Positions 49,885-58,356 are shown, counted from the stretch's first letter. The stretch is 64,000 nt of DNA from Streptococcus oralis (GCF_024399415.1 NZ_CP029257.1:767501-831500); one strand, 5' to 3'. A program made the numbers and translations. The notes: generated from the letters alone by a model not told the origin.

Positions 49885-51426
49885 ATGAGTATTTTAGAAG
49901 TTAAAAATTTAAGTCACGGTTTTGGTGACCGTGCAATTTTTGAAGATGTGTCCTTCCGTCTCCTCAAGGGAGAGCATATCGGTTTAGTTGGTGCTAACGG
50001 TGAAGGGAAATCAACCTTTATGAGCATTGTGACTGGTAAGATGTTACCAGATGAAGGGAAGGTAGAGTGGTCTAAGTATGTGACTGCTGGCTACCTGGAT
50101 CAGCATGCTGTGCTAAAGGAAGGTCAAACTGTGCGTGATGTACTCCGTACTGCCTTTGATGAGCTTTTCAAAGCAGAAGCACGTATCAATGACCTCTATA
50201 TGGAAATGGCCGAAGACGGAGCGGATATCGATGCGCTTATGGAAGAAGTAGGAGAGCTCCAAGACCGTTTGGAGAGTCGTGACTTCTATACTTTGGATGC
50301 TAAGATTGATGAAGTGGCGCGTGCTCTCGGTGTTATGGACTTTGGCATGGATACGGATGTAACTGCCTTATCAGGCGGTCAAAGAACCAAGGTCCTCTTG
50401 GCCAAACTCCTCCTTGAAAAACCAGATATCTTGTTACTTGACGAGCCAACCAACTACTTGGATGCTGAACACATTGACTGGCTCAAGCGTTATCTCCAAA
50501 ACTATGAGAATGCCTTTGTCCTTATTTCTCACGATATTCCTTTCCTCAACGACGTGATCAATATCGTCTACCATGTTGAAAACCAACAGTTGACGCGTTA
50601 TTCTGGTGATTACTACCAGTTTCAAGAAGTCTATGCTATGAAGAAATCTCAGCTAGAGGCGGCATACGAACGTCAACAGAAAGAAATTGCTGACCTCAAA
50701 GACTTTGTCGCTCGAAACAAAGCCCGTGTCGCAACACGTAATATGGCCATGTCTCGCCAGAAGAAATTGGATAAGATGGACATTATCGAGCTGCAAAGTG
50801 AGAAGCCAAAACCATCCTTTGATTTCAAACCAGCTCGTACGCCAGGGCGCTTTATATTCCAAGCCAAGGACTTGCAGATTGGTTATGACCGTCCTCTTAC
50901 CAAGCCTTTAAACCTTACTTTTGAACGCAATCAAAAGGTTGCAATAATTGGAGCCAATGGTATCGGGAAAACAACTCTCCTGAAGTCTCTCTTGGGCATT
51001 ATCCCACCAATCGCTGGAGAAGTCGAACGTGGCGACTACCTAGAACTTGGTTATTTTGAGCAAGAAGTAGAAGGTGGCAATCGTCAAACACCTCTTGAAG
51101 CTGTTTGGAATGCTTTTCCTGCACTTAACCAAGCAGAAGTCCGTGCGGCCCTTGCTCGTTGTGGTTTGACAACTAAGCATATCGAAAGCCAGATTCAGGT
51201 CTTATCAGGTGGAGAACAAGCCAAGGTACGCTTCTGTCTCTTGATGAACCGTGAAAACAACGTTTTAGTGCTGGATGAGCCGACCAACCACCTAGATGTG
51301 GATGCTAAGGAAGAACTCAAACGGGCGCTTAAAGAATACAAAGGAAGCATTCTTATGGTTTGTCACGAACCAGACTTCTATGAAGGCTGGATGGACCAAA
51401 TCTGGGACTTTAACAAGCTAACTTAA
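49885..51426 (+). CDS. ABC-F family ATPase (YkpA/YbiT-like)
   Basis: A 513-residue soluble protein with two ATPase domains and no membrane segment. Domain 1: GANGEGKST, ALSGGQRTKVLLAK, LLLDEPTNYLDAEH. A charged linker (about residues 245-310, AAYERQQKEIADLKDFVARN) follows. Domain 2: GANGIGKTT, VLSGGEQAKVRFCL, LVLDEPTNHLDVDA. ABC-F proteins act at the ribosomal E site as translation factors or antibiotic-protection factors. The wording favours the housekeeping YkpA/YbiT branch over the resistance branch, though that was not tested. Confidence 0.88.
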   Translation: MSILEVKNLSHGFGDRAIFEDVSFRLLKGEHIGLVGANGEGKSTFMSIVTGKMLPDEGKVEWSKYVTAGYLDQHAVLKEGQTVRDVLRTAFDELFKAEARINDLYMEMAEDGADIDALMEEVGELQDRLESRDFYTLDAKIDEVARALGVMDFGMDTDVTALSGGQRTKVLLAKLLLEKPDILLLDEPTNYLDAEHIDWLKRYLQNYENAFVLISHDIPFLNDVINIVYHVENQQLTRYSGDYYQFQEVYAMKKSQLEAAYERQQKEIADLKDFVARNKARVATRNMAMSRQKKLDKMDIIELQSEKPKPSFDFKPARTPGRFIFQAKDLQIGYDRPLTKPLNLTFERNQKVAIIGANGIGKTTLLKSLLGIIPPIAGEVERGDYLELGYFEQEVEGGNRQTPLEAVWNAFPALNQAEVRAALARCGLTTKHIESQIQVLSGGEQAKVRFCLLMNRENNVLVLDEPTNHLDVDAKEELKRALKEYKGSILMVCHEPDFYEGWMDQIWDFNKLT

Positions 51427-51437
51427 AAGCAGTAAAA

Positions 51438-51467
51438 AAGCCAAGTCGAAATGACTTGGCCTTTTTG
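51438..51467 (+). terminator. bidirectional terminator between the ABC-F and zinc-ribbon genes
   Basis: GCCAAGTC (51440-51447) pairs with GACTTGGC (51453-51460). A-rich sequence lies on the left and T-rich on the right, so it can serve both convergent genes. Confidence 0.8.
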
Positions 51468-51468
51468 A

Positions 51469-51708
51469 CTAGTAATTTAAATAGTTTTCAACTTCAGATT
51501 TCTCAATTTCTTTACCGTAGTGGCAAATCGGACAAGAAACGAAGTAACTCTTACCATAAGGGAAAAGTGGAATCCAGTAGAGGGTGAACTTGCGTCCAGT
51601 TTCTACAATCTCCCAAGTGTCAACATTGTTACAGTGACCACATTCGATCGCAGTTTGCGTATGTCCCAAATCTTTCTGATAACCTTTAGAACCCCAAAAT
51701 AAAATCAT
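51469..51708 (-). CDS. small zinc-ribbon protein
   Basis: A 79-residue protein with two CxxC knuckles, IECGHCNNVDTW (about residues 22-33) and SCPICHYGKE (about 58-67), separated by a hydrophobic LYWIPLFPYGKSYFV stretch. This is the zinc-ribbon pattern found in small Gram-positive proteins of unknown role. It lies 27 bases downstream of the cyclophilin lipoprotein gene on the same strand, with its AAGGAGACGATGAC ribosome binding site in the gap, so the two probably form one transcript. Confidence 0.75.
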   Translation of the reverse strand: MILFWGSKGYQKDLGHTQTAIECGHCNNVDTWEIVETGRKFTLYWIPLFPYGKSYFVSCPICHYGKEIEKSEVENYLNY

Positions 51709-51735
51709 GTCATCGTCTCCTTATCTGTTGATGGC

Positions 51736-52542
51736 TTATTTTTTGCTGAAGTCGTAGTCTTTCACGACTTCTATACTATCAATGGTGATAGCAGACGTTG
51801 GTTTGTCTTTCTCATCTTTTTCAGCTTTGGCAATCTTGTCAACAACATCCATACCATCAATGACTTGACCAAAGACGGGGTGTTTGCCGTCTAGACTTGG
51901 ATTTCCACCTTCTTTATAGGCTTCAATGATTTTCTTTGGATACTTGCTTGTAGGGAGTTTAGCTGAAATATCTGTTGAGTTTTGATTGACGAAGAACTGG
52001 CTACCGTTGGTGTTTGGTTGACCAGTGTTAGCCATAGCAAGGGCTCCTCGGATATTGTATAGGTAAGGAGAGATTTCATTTTTGAAACCAGTTCCCTTGT
52101 CCTTTGTTTTATCCTTATCATGCCAGATAGATTGGCCCCCTGTACCATCTCCCTTAGGATCTCCAGTTTGGACCATAAAGCCATCGATGACACGGTGGAA
52201 GGTGATGCCGTTATAGTAGCCTTCCTTAGCGTGAGTAAGGAAGTTTTCAACCGCAAGAGGTGCTAGTTTTGGAAAGAGTTTGATGCGGATATCGCCTTGA
52301 TTTGTGTGTAAAATGACCTCAGCTTCATCTTCAGCAACTTCCTTAGAAAGTTGAGGGAAGTTGGCATTTTCATTGGTCAATGCGTCATTCAAATCTTTGG
52401 CAGCCTGAGCAGCTGCTTTTGAGCTTTCTTCAGCTGAGATGCTGGAGTCGACATATTCATCACCACGGAGACTACGTTGGATACTAGTACATCCAACAAG
52501 GGCTACAGTTGATAGTAAAAGAAGGGTTGCTAGTTTTTTCAT
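51736..52542 (-). CDS. slrA: cyclophilin-type peptidyl-prolyl isomerase lipoprotein
   Basis: A 268-residue lipoprotein: signal peptide with lipobox LVGC (Cys at residue 18), a Ser/Ala-rich spacer, then a cyclophilin domain (about residues 75-260) with FHRVIDGFMVQTGDPKGDGT, ALAMANTGQPNTNGSQFFVN and HPVFGQVIDGMDVVDKIAKA. It should assist folding of exported proteins outside the membrane. It matches streptococcal SlrA, which is linked to colonisation in pneumococcus. The 5' end faces rpsP divergently. Confidence 0.93.
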   Translation of the reverse strand: MKKLATLLLLSTVALVGCTSIQRSLRGDEYVDSSISAEESSKAAAQAAKDLNDALTNENANFPQLSKEVAEDEAEVILHTNQGDIRIKLFPKLAPLAVENFLTHAKEGYYNGITFHRVIDGFMVQTGDPKGDGTGGQSIWHDKDKTKDKGTGFKNEISPYLYNIRGALAMANTGQPNTNGSQFFVNQNSTDISAKLPTSKYPKKIIEAYKEGGNPSLDGKHPVFGQVIDGMDVVDKIAKAEKDEKDKPTSAITIDSIEVVKDYDFSKK

Positions 52543-52665
52543 TGTTTTCCTCTCAAAAATTCATTTCTACCATTGTACCCTAAAAGGGAGGTGATTTCAA
52601 ATGTTAATGATTTTACTAAAAATTTCTAGGAGTTAAAAAAATTAAAACTCTGTCAAGTTTTTTTC

Positions 52666-52722
52666 TTGACACCTGTCAGAAATCTGCTATAATAGAACAT
52701 GTGCTAAATAGCTCAGCTATTT
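52666..52722 (+). promoter_or_regulatory. rpsP promoter and leader hairpin
   Basis: TTGACA (52666-52671), a 16-base spacer and TATAAT (52688-52693) with an upstream TG. The -35 forms part of an inverted repeat, TGTCAAG (52651-52657) with CTTGACA (52665-52671). In the leader, AAATAG (52706-52711) pairs with CTATTT (52717-52722). Confidence 0.75.
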
Positions 52723-52759
52723 CACCGAAATAAAAAAATAAGAAAAGAGACATTAAAAA

Positions 52760-53032
52760 ATGGCAGTTAAAATCCGTTTGACTCGTATGGGTTCTAAGAA
52801 AAAACCTTTCTACCGTATCAACGTAGCAGACTCACGTTCACCACGTGACGGACGTTTCATCGAAACAGTTGGTACTTACAACCCACTTGTTGCTGAAAAC
52901 CAAGTAACTTTGAAAGAAGACCGCGTTCTTGCATGGTTGGCTGATGGAGCTCAACCTTCAGATACAGTTCGCAACATCCTTTCAAAAGAAGGCGTATTGA
53001 AAAAATTCCACGATTCTAAATTCTCAAAATAA
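52760..53032 (+). CDS. rpsP: 30S ribosomal protein S16
   Basis: A 90-residue small-subunit protein. It begins [20 protein letters not shown], then [20 protein letters not shown], both diagnostic of S16. The ribosome binding site is weak (AAAAGAGACAT). It heads the usual rpsP-khpA-rimM-trmD order, here interrupted by two extra genes. Confidence 0.98.
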   Translation: MAVKIRLTRMGSKKKPFYRINVADSRSPRDGRFIETVGTYNPLVAENQVTLKEDRVLAWLADGAQPSDTVRNILSKEGVLKKFHDSKFSK

Positions 53033-53051
53033 GTTTAAAGTAGGTTGACAG

Positions 53052-53291
53052 ATGGATACGATTGAAAATCTCATTATTGCGATTGTGAAACCTTTGATTT
53101 CACAACCTGATGCCTTAACTATCAAGATCGAAGACACACCAGAGTTTTTGGAGTATCACTTGGATCTTGACCAAAGCGATGTCGGTCGTGTTATCGGTCG
53201 TAAAGGTCGCACTATCTCAGCGATAAGAACGATTGTCTACTCTGTCCCAACTGAAGACAAGAAAGTAAGAATCGTTATCGACGAAAAATAA
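53052..53291 (+). CDS. khpA: KH-domain RNA-binding protein KhpA
   Basis: A 79-residue protein consisting of one KH domain, with the RNA-binding loop [16 protein letters not shown] (GxxG = GRKG). In pneumococcus KhpA pairs with KhpB (Jag/EloR) and affects cell elongation and division. It follows rpsP by 19 bases and ends at a terminator. Confidence 0.92.
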   Translation: MDTIENLIIAIVKPLISQPDALTIKIEDTPEFLEYHLDLDQSDVGRVIGRKGRTISAIRTIVYSVPTEDKKVRIVIDEK

Positions 53292-53292
53292 G

Positions 53293-53321
53293 AAAAGCGG
53301 GACAGAAGTCTCGCTTTTTTG
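53293..53321 (+). terminator. terminator of rpsP-khpA
   Basis: GCGGGAC (53297-53303) pairs with GTCTCGC (53308-53314, one G-U), extended by A/T pairs into a T-run. Confidence 0.8.
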
Positions 53322-53334
53322 TGAGGAGGAGAAG

Positions 53335-53667
53335 ATGAAGGATTTAACGTTTAGACAATTACAAGCTTACTTACTCGAACATTACCAGCAATCTCGGACT
53401 GAGGAAGGTCTCTTTATCAAGCTAGTGGAGGAAGTCGGAGAAGTAGCCGAGGTCTTGAACGGGCGCTCTGGTCGAAAAGAGTCTGTCCAGGACTCAAATG
53501 AGGAACTAGCCAAAGAACTAGCTGATATCATTCACTACACCGTCGCAATCGCGACCATAAACGACATTGATCTAACCAAAACCATCTTTGACAAAGATAA
53601 GAAGGCTGCCATTAAGTACCAACATGAACGAGATTTGGAAGAATTTTTGGAGGGAAAATATCTATAG
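53335..53667 (+). CDS. MazG-like nucleotide pyrophosphohydrolase
   Basis: A 110-residue all-helical protein with LFIKLVEEVGEVAEVL followed, about 25 residues on, by EELAKELADIIHYTVAIA. This is the ExxE...ExxD metal-binding pattern of the MazG/dUTPase superfamily. It likely hydrolyses a (non-canonical) nucleoside triphosphate to the monophosphate. GAGGAGAAG precedes the ATG. Confidence 0.82.
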   Translation: MKDLTFRQLQAYLLEHYQQSRTEEGLFIKLVEEVGEVAEVLNGRSGRKESVQDSNEELAKELADIIHYTVAIATINDIDLTKTIFDKDKKAAIKYQHERDLEEFLEGKYL

Positions 53668-53684
53668 TGTCTTTTTTCTTCAAC

Positions 53685-53713
53685 TTGTGAAAATCCCTAG
53701 AACGTGATAAAAT
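53685..53713 (+). promoter_or_regulatory. promoter upstream of the alpha/beta hydrolase and rimM
   Basis: TTGTGA (53685-53690), a 17-base spacer and TAAAAT (53708-53713). Confidence 0.6.
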
Positions 53714-53765
53714 AAAGGATAAGGGTTTTTAATAAATCATTGTTATAGAATGAGTGGATTTCTTT

Positions 53766-54554
53766 ATGAAACGATTTGAAGTAACTACAAAAATTGGCAG
53801 CCTCTCTGTTACTTATAAAAAGCAAAAGAAAGTGCTTGTTTGTTTAAATGGCGCAGGTTTGCTACCAAGTTATGAAAATTTTTCACTTATACTTGAAAAA
53901 CTTCCTCCCACAATTGGTTATTTGACAATTGATTTTCCAAACACAGGTAGGAGTCCGATTCATGACCAATCTGGAAAAAATCTGGACAATCTTGTAGACG
54001 CGGTTTATGAAGTACTTGAAGAATTGGCGATTTATGAATATATACTTTGTGCACATAGTTTGAGTGGAATTTTAGCTTGCAAATTGATGAACAAATCAAT
54101 TAAGTGTCAGGCTTTAGTAGCAATTGAACCAACAACTAAAAAAGTAATGTTTTCTGATTTTTCAGAAAATCCTTATCCAGAAATGGAAGAGCAAATGAGA
54201 CTGATTGAAGAGTGTGGCCCCGAAGTCTATTTTAAGAACATAACTCAAGCAGCATTTAGCTCTGAAACTAATGAAGAAATCTGGGATTTAGTGCAAGAAA
54301 AAGATTCAGAGTTGGAAAGACAAGTTCCAGAATTTCATATATATTGTGAGATTACTGAGGAAGATTTTAAGAATGTATCTATAGAAGCTCATGTCCCTGT
54401 ATTTATTTTTTGTCAGGCTTATAGAGAAAAAGAATACAGAGACTCAGAATATTGGACTTCCAATACTAAACTCATTTTAGGAGGGAATCACCATTATTTA
54501 CAATGGTCTGAATCAGAAAAAATTGCGAATATTATTCGAGAATTGTCAGAATAA
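53766..54554 (+). CDS. alpha/beta hydrolase
   Basis: A 262-residue alpha/beta-hydrolase fold protein: LVCLNGAGLLPSYENFS (oxyanion region), TIDFPNTGRSP, the nucleophile elbow CAHSLSGIL (GxSxG variant with Ala-His-Ser-Leu-Ser), and a C-terminal GGNHHYLQWSESEKIA that supplies the His. No signal peptide. The substrate is unknown. I chose the ATG at 53766; a GTG at 53754 would add four residues. The gene appears AT-richer than its neighbours and separates khpA/MazG from rimM, so it may be a later insertion. Confidence 0.78.
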   Translation: MKRFEVTTKIGSLSVTYKKQKKVLVCLNGAGLLPSYENFSLILEKLPPTIGYLTIDFPNTGRSPIHDQSGKNLDNLVDAVYEVLEELAIYEYILCAHSLSGILACKLMNKSIKCQALVAIEPTTKKVMFSDFSENPYPEMEEQMRLIEECGPEVYFKNITQAAFSSETNEEIWDLVQEKDSELERQVPEFHIYCEITEEDFKNVSIEAHVPVFIFCQAYREKEYRDSEYWTSNTKLILGGNHHYLQWSESEKIANIIRELSE

Positions 54555-54584
54555 GATGGAAAGAAGGAGAGTACAGGAGACAAG

Positions 54585-55103
54585 ATGAACTACTTTAATG
54601 TTGGGAAAATCGTTAATACGCAGGGTCTACAAGGTGAGATGCGAGTCTTGTCTGTGACGGATTTTGCTGAGGAACGGTTTAAAAAAGGGGCAGAGCTGGC
54701 TTTATTTGATGATAAAGACCAGTTTGTCCAAACAGTGACCATCGCAAGTCACCGTAAGCATAAGAACTTTGACATTATCAAATTCAAAGACATGTACCAT
54801 ATCAATGCGATTGAAAAGTACAAGGGTTATAGTCTCAAGGTCGCCGAGGAAGATTTGAACGATCTAGATGATGGAGAATTCTATTATCACGAGATTATCG
54901 GTTTGGATGTTTACGAGGGAGATAACTTGGTTGGAACCATCAAGGAAATTCTGCAACCAGGAGCCAATGATGTCTGGGTGGTAAAGCGAAAAGGTAAGCG
55001 AGATTTGCTTTTACCTTACATTCCGCCAGTAGTTCTCAATGTTGATATTCCAAACAAGCGGGTTCAAGTGGAAATCTTAGAAGGGTTAGATGATGAAGAT
55101 TGA
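54585..55103 (+). CDS. rimM: ribosome maturation factor RimM
   Basis: RimM assists assembly of the 30S head around S19. The 172 residues have the N-terminal barrel ([20 protein letters not shown]) and a C-terminal PRC barrel ([20 protein letters not shown], then [20 protein letters not shown]). The ribosome binding site is GGAGAC. The 3' end overlaps trmD by 11 bases. Confidence 0.95.
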   Translation: MNYFNVGKIVNTQGLQGEMRVLSVTDFAEERFKKGAELALFDDKDQFVQTVTIASHRKHKNFDIIKFKDMYHINAIEKYKGYSLKVAEEDLNDLDDGEFYYHEIIGLDVYEGDNLVGTIKEILQPGANDVWVVKRKGKRDLLLPYIPPVVLNVDIPNKRVQVEILEGLDDED

Positions 55104-55812
55104 TATTTTAACCCTCTTTCCAGAGATGTTTTCTCCGCTAGAGCACTCGATTGTTGGAAGGGCTCGAGAAAAAGGGCTCTTGGATATCCAGTATCATAAT
55201 TTCAGAGAATACGCTGAAAAAGCCCGTCATGTTGACGATGAGCCCTACGGAGGCGGTCAGGGGATGTTGCTAAGGGCTCAACCCATTTTCGATGCCTTTG
55301 ATGCTATTGAAAAGAAAAATCCCCGTGTCATTCTTCTTGATCCTGCTGGGAAACAGTTCGATCAAGCTTACGCTGAGGATTTGGCTCAGGAAGAGGAACT
55401 GATCTTTATCTGTGGTCACTATGAAGGGTATGACGAGCGTATCAAGACCTTGGTAACCGATGAAATTTCCCTAGGAGACTATGTTTTGACTGGAGGAGAA
55501 TTGGCGGCCATGACCATGATTGATGCGACCGTGCGCTTGATTCCAGAAGTGATTGGTAAGGAGTCTAGTCACCAGGATGATAGCTTCTCTTCGGGACTTC
55601 TCGAATATCCTCAGTATACTCGCCCTTATGACTATCGAGGCATGGTCGTGCCAGATGTGCTCATGAGTGGGCACCATGAAAAGATTCGCCAGTGGCGACT
55701 ATATGAGAGTCTAAAGAAAACCTACGAGCGCAGACCTGACCTGCTAGAAAACTATCAACTGACAGCCGAAGAAGAAAAGATGCTGGCTGAAATCAAAGAA
55801 AACAAAGAATAA
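55093..55812 (+). CDS. trmD: tRNA (guanine-37-N1)-methyltransferase
   Basis: TrmD methylates G37 of tRNAs with a G at position 36, preventing frameshifts. The 239 residues start [20 protein letters not shown] and contain the SPOUT trefoil-knot motifs [30 protein letters not shown] and [15 protein letters not shown]. An ATG at 55090 just before it is equally possible. Coupled to rimM by overlap. Confidence 0.96.
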   Translation: MKIDILTLFPEMFSPLEHSIVGRAREKGLLDIQYHNFREYAEKARHVDDEPYGGGQGMLLRAQPIFDAFDAIEKKNPRVILLDPAGKQFDQAYAEDLAQEEELIFICGHYEGYDERIKTLVTDEISLGDYVLTGGELAAMTMIDATVRLIPEVIGKESSHQDDSFSSGLLEYPQYTRPYDYRGMVVPDVLMSGHHEKIRQWRLYESLKKTYERRPDLLENYQLTAEEEKMLAEIKENKE

Positions 55813-55823
55813 AGGAGAACCTT

Positions 55824-56162
55824 ATGCAAGTAATCAAACGTAATGGAGAAATTGCTGAATTTGATCCAGATAAAATTTACCAAGCTGTCCTAAAAGCAGC
55901 TCAAACAGTTTATGTTTTGACTGATGACCTACGTCAAAACCTAGCGCAAGTTACTAAGAAAGTCGTTTTGGACTTGGAAGAAGCAAAAGTAGAACGTGCG
56001 ACTATCAGCATGATCCAATCAATGGTAGAGCACCGCTTACTTGGAGCTGGCTACATTACCATTGCAGAACACTATATCTCTTATCGCTTGCAACGTGATT
56101 TGGAGAGAAGTGGTTATGGCGACCATATCGCAGTTCACCTTCATTTTGAACAAATCCGTTAA
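55824..56162 (+). CDS. stand-alone ATP-cone domain protein
   Basis: A 112-residue protein made almost wholly of an ATP-cone: VIKRNGEIAEFDPDKIYQAV at the start, VKRNG-type nucleotide contact, and EHRLLGAGYITIAEHYISYR at the end. ATP-cones normally sit at the N terminus of ribonucleotide reductases or in NrdR, where they sense ATP/dATP. This one has neither a catalytic domain nor the NrdR zinc ribbon. Its role is unknown; a nucleotide-sensing partner is possible. AAAGGAG precedes the ATG, 11 bases after trmD. Confidence 0.72.
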   Translation: MQVIKRNGEIAEFDPDKIYQAVLKAAQTVYVLTDDLRQNLAQVTKKVVLDLEEAKVERATISMIQSMVEHRLLGAGYITIAEHYISYRLQRDLERSGYGDHIAVHLHFEQIR

Positions 56163-56165
56163 GAA

Positions 56166-56200
56166 AAAGAGTGGGATGCAAAGAACATCTCACTCTTTCT
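56166..56200 (+). terminator. bidirectional terminator after the ATP-cone gene
   Basis: A 13-bp stem with one G-U pair (56166-56178 with 56186-56198). It overlaps the stop codon of the convergent minus-strand gene. Confidence 0.75.
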
Positions 56201-56510
56201 TAAATAGACTTTTCTGAGCTTTTTGTACAGTTGAGGGAACAAAACGAAGTCGTTTAATATCACTGATACGAATGATTCGGGTCACGTTTTTTGAAAAATT
56301 TTTGACGATGATTTGTTGGCGGTTAGCATCGTGTTTGACAATATCACCCGTAAAACTTGTCTCAGCAAGTATGACATGAATAGCCGACTTTTTCTGGATG
56401 GCTTGTTCAATCATAGTAGTGAGGGAGTTGTCCTCGATTTGAGGATGATCATCATTCCCATTGAGAAAACCATGTAGTTTATCTAGAACTAGTTTGAATG
56501 TCTGTCTCAT
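56190..56510 (-). CDS. conserved small hypothetical protein (YolD-like possibility)
   Basis: A 106-residue protein not firmly recognised. The C-terminal half (FTGDIVKHDANRQQIIVKNF followed by ITRI-type strands and SDIKRLRFV) has a small beta-barrel rhythm reminiscent of YolD-like or Sm-like domains. The first part is helical. AAGGGAGG precedes the minus-strand ATG. It lies between the ATP-cone gene and the competence-box gene. Confidence 0.6.
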   Translation of the reverse strand: MRQTFKLVLDKLHGFLNGNDDHPQIEDNSLTTMIEQAIQKKSAIHVILAETSFTGDIVKHDANRQQIIVKNFSKNVTRIIRISDIKRLRFVPSTVQKAQKSLFKKE

Positions 56511-56571
56511 AGAATCCTCCCTTCTTATATATCCACATTATATAAAATTTTCCTAAAAACCACAAGATTTT

Positions 56572-56579
56572 TACGAATA
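56572..56579 (+). promoter_or_regulatory. ComX cin-box (com-box) upstream of ydbC
   Basis: TACGAATA at 56572-56579 is a perfect match to the pneumococcal cin-box recognised by the competence sigma factor ComX, preceded by a T-rich stretch as usual. The ATG is 35 bases after it. I saw no other copy in the window. Confidence 0.75.
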
Positions 56580-56613
56580 GACTATAGAAAGCATATCACA
56601 TAAAGGAGTTAAA

Positions 56614-56832
56614 ATGGCAGAATTTACATTTGAGATCGAAGAACACTTGCTCACCTTGTCTGAAAATGACAAAGGATGGACAAAAGAACTAAATCGCGTT
56701 AGCTTTAATGGAGCACCAGCAAAGTTTGATATTCGTTCTTGGAGTCCTGACCATACTAAAATGGGCAAAGGAATCACGCTTTCCAATGAAGAATTTCAGG
56801 TAATGGTCGATGCCTTTAAAGGGGGACAATAA
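56614..56832 (+). CDS. YdbC-family PC4-like single-stranded DNA-binding protein
   Basis: A 72-residue protein starting MAEFTFEIEEHLLTLSENDK, with GWTKELNRVSFNGAPAKFDI and RSWSPDHTKMGKGITLSNEE. This is the YdbC family, whose Lactococcus member has a PC4-like fold and binds ssDNA. The upstream cin-box makes it a late competence gene; the pneumococcal homologue is, as I recall, in the ComX regulon. It may protect or process incoming DNA. AAAGGAG lies 8 bases before the ATG. Confidence 0.85.
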   Translation: MAEFTFEIEEHLLTLSENDKGWTKELNRVSFNGAPAKFDIRSWSPDHTKMGKGITLSNEEFQVMVDAFKGGQ

Positions 56833-56868
56833 AAAGAATCTTGAGTGCAACTCAAGATTCTTTTTTTA
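56833..56868 (+). terminator. bidirectional terminator between ydbC and the TetR gene
   Basis: A perfect 13-bp stem (56833-56845 with 56851-56863) with loop TGCAA and a T-run. Confidence 0.85.
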
Positions 56869-57423
56869 GGACACAATATAGTCACAGAGAGAAGTCTTAG
56901 ACAATTGAATGAAAGTCTCTCTATACTCTTCAGGTGGAATTGGATTATCTTTACGAATCCAGATTTCAATGAAAGAGATTGCCATGGTTGTAATGATATA
57001 AGCGATGTCCTCTTTATTAAAATTATATTTCAGTTGGTAATTGACATTCTTTAGTACCCACTCTGAGTATGTTCCACGCAGAAATTCCTTCCAACATGGG
57101 TCGACTTGTGTGGTATACAAGGTGTTAACAACTTCCCTTTTTTCGTATATGAGAGGAAGTATATGGTCTGCTAAAAAGCTGATAGGATCTCCATCATTGC
57201 TAGGGCAGTACTTATTAAAGACGTTAAAAATGTGCTGATTGGTCTCTTCGTGAATGTATTCAATAATATCTTCAAAGTTGTTAAAATGCTTTTGATAAAT
57301 CGCTTGTCGTGAAATACCAGCTTCAGCAGCAATTTCAGTCATTGTAAAGGAACTACGCTGAGGATTTTTCTTAGCTAGTGTGATGAGAGCCCCAATGATT
57401 AGCTCACGAGTATTCTTTGCCAT
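56866..57423 (-). CDS. TetR/AcrR family transcriptional regulator
   Basis: A 185-residue regulator. The N-terminal helix-turn-helix is FTMTEIAAEAGISRQAIYQK followed by HF (about residues 22-43), preceded by RELIIGALITLAKKNP. The C-terminal helical domain (about residues 60-185) binds an unknown ligand. Its target is not obvious: no efflux gene is adjacent, and the next gene is bioY. Transcription is away from the 392-base gap upstream. Confidence 0.85.
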   Translation of the reverse strand: MAKNTRELIIGALITLAKKNPQRSSFTMTEIAAEAGISRQAIYQKHFNNFEDIIEYIHEETNQHIFNVFNKYCPSNDGDPISFLADHILPLIYEKREVVNTLYTTQVDPCWKEFLRGTYSEWVLKNVNYQLKYNFNKEDIAYIITTMAISFIEIWIRKDNPIPPEEYRETFIQLSKTSLCDYIVS

Positions 57424-57581
57424 AGAATTACCTTTCTACTTATAATTATTTACAGTTATTTTTGAATGAAGAAAAATCAGAATGTTCAAGTTAATATAAA
57501 CAATCAATGAACATTAAATTTTCTGAATCTTTTAGGTGGCTCTATTGTATCATAAATGATTTATAAAATATAGCTCAATCA

Positions 57582-57820
57582 TTGAAAATGCGTTTTCTGA
57601 AAAGTATACAATTGCTAAGCATCCAAAATCAATAGAAGCTTATTCGGTTTGAATCAATTAGAATACTTTTCTACTTTGCATATTTTGAATAGCTATAATT
57701 TGAAGAATAAAACGATTAATATTCATACTGGTATAAGAATAGTCAAGTATCTAAATAGTGTACAGTTGATTCTTAGAAAGGAAATAGTCCAGAACAATGG
57801 TTCTAGACTATTCTTTTATC
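57582..57820 (+). ncRNA. candidate small RNA in the TetR-bioY gap
   Basis: The 392-base gap (57424-57815) has no convincing gene; a 96-residue frame from 57649 runs into bioY and looks random. It does hold a plausible plus-strand promoter, TTGAAA (57582-57587), 17-base spacer, TATACA (57605-57610), and a hairpin AATAGTC...GACTATT (57783-57814, one mismatch) followed by TTCTTTTAT. A transcript of about 200 bases would result. The hairpin could instead be the bioY terminator. Confidence 0.3.
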
Positions 57821-58352
57821 TTGAAAAATATGGAAGGCTTTTCAATCGTTTGAGTAGGGGACGACTAATGAAACTAATGGCAATAATCTTACCAAGATCA
57901 GGGAGGATAAAGGGAAGGACACCAACTGCAAGTGCCTGATCAAATGGCATCCCAGCAAGGAAGTGGAGGCTGAGAATGCCTCCGGCAAAGACGAGGGAGT
58001 CACCCAAGAGGTTGGCTAGGAAAATGCGAATGTAGCCACTATTTTGATGGATGAGATAAGATGTAAGTCCAGCATAGACAAGGTCGAACCAAAGATAACC
58101 TGCACTTGGGCCGATTAAAACGTGAAATCCTGCACCACCCCCTGCAAAGACAGGTAGACCAATAGCACCCAGCAGGAGATAGAGAGCTACAGATAAAACA
58201 GCTTCCCTAGGTCTAAAAACAGTAGCAATCAGACCGATCGCAAAGTTTTGCAGAGTGAAAGGGACAGGACCGATAGGGAGACTGATTTGTGCCAATACAG
58301 CGATGAGAGCAGCGCCGATAGCAGGAATGGCATAGATATGAGCTTTTTTCAA
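57816..58352 (-). CDS. bioY: biotin transporter BioY (ECF S-component)
   Basis: A 178-residue membrane protein with six spans that captures biotin for an ECF-type importer. Motifs: LPIGPVPFTLQNFAIGL (biotin-site loop), GLPVFAGGGAGFHVLIGPSA (the typical GxxG/A region) and FILPDLGKIIAI. The only sensible start is TTG at 58352; no ATG fits. No biotin synthesis genes are nearby, so the cell probably depends on uptake. Confidence 0.92.
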   Translation of the reverse strand: MKKAHIYAIPAIGAALIAVLAQISLPIGPVPFTLQNFAIGLIATVFRPREAVLSVALYLLLGAIGLPVFAGGGAGFHVLIGPSAGYLWFDLVYAGLTSYLIHQNSGYIRIFLANLLGDSLVFAGGILSLHFLAGMPFDQALAVGVLPFILPDLGKIIAISFISRPLLKRLKSLPYFSR

Positions 58353-58356
58353 AACT

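Noticed and set aside
57649-57939. 96-residue plus-strand frame overlapping the bioY 3' end
   Set aside because: No start signal or recognisable motif; its last third is antisense to bioY coding sequence.
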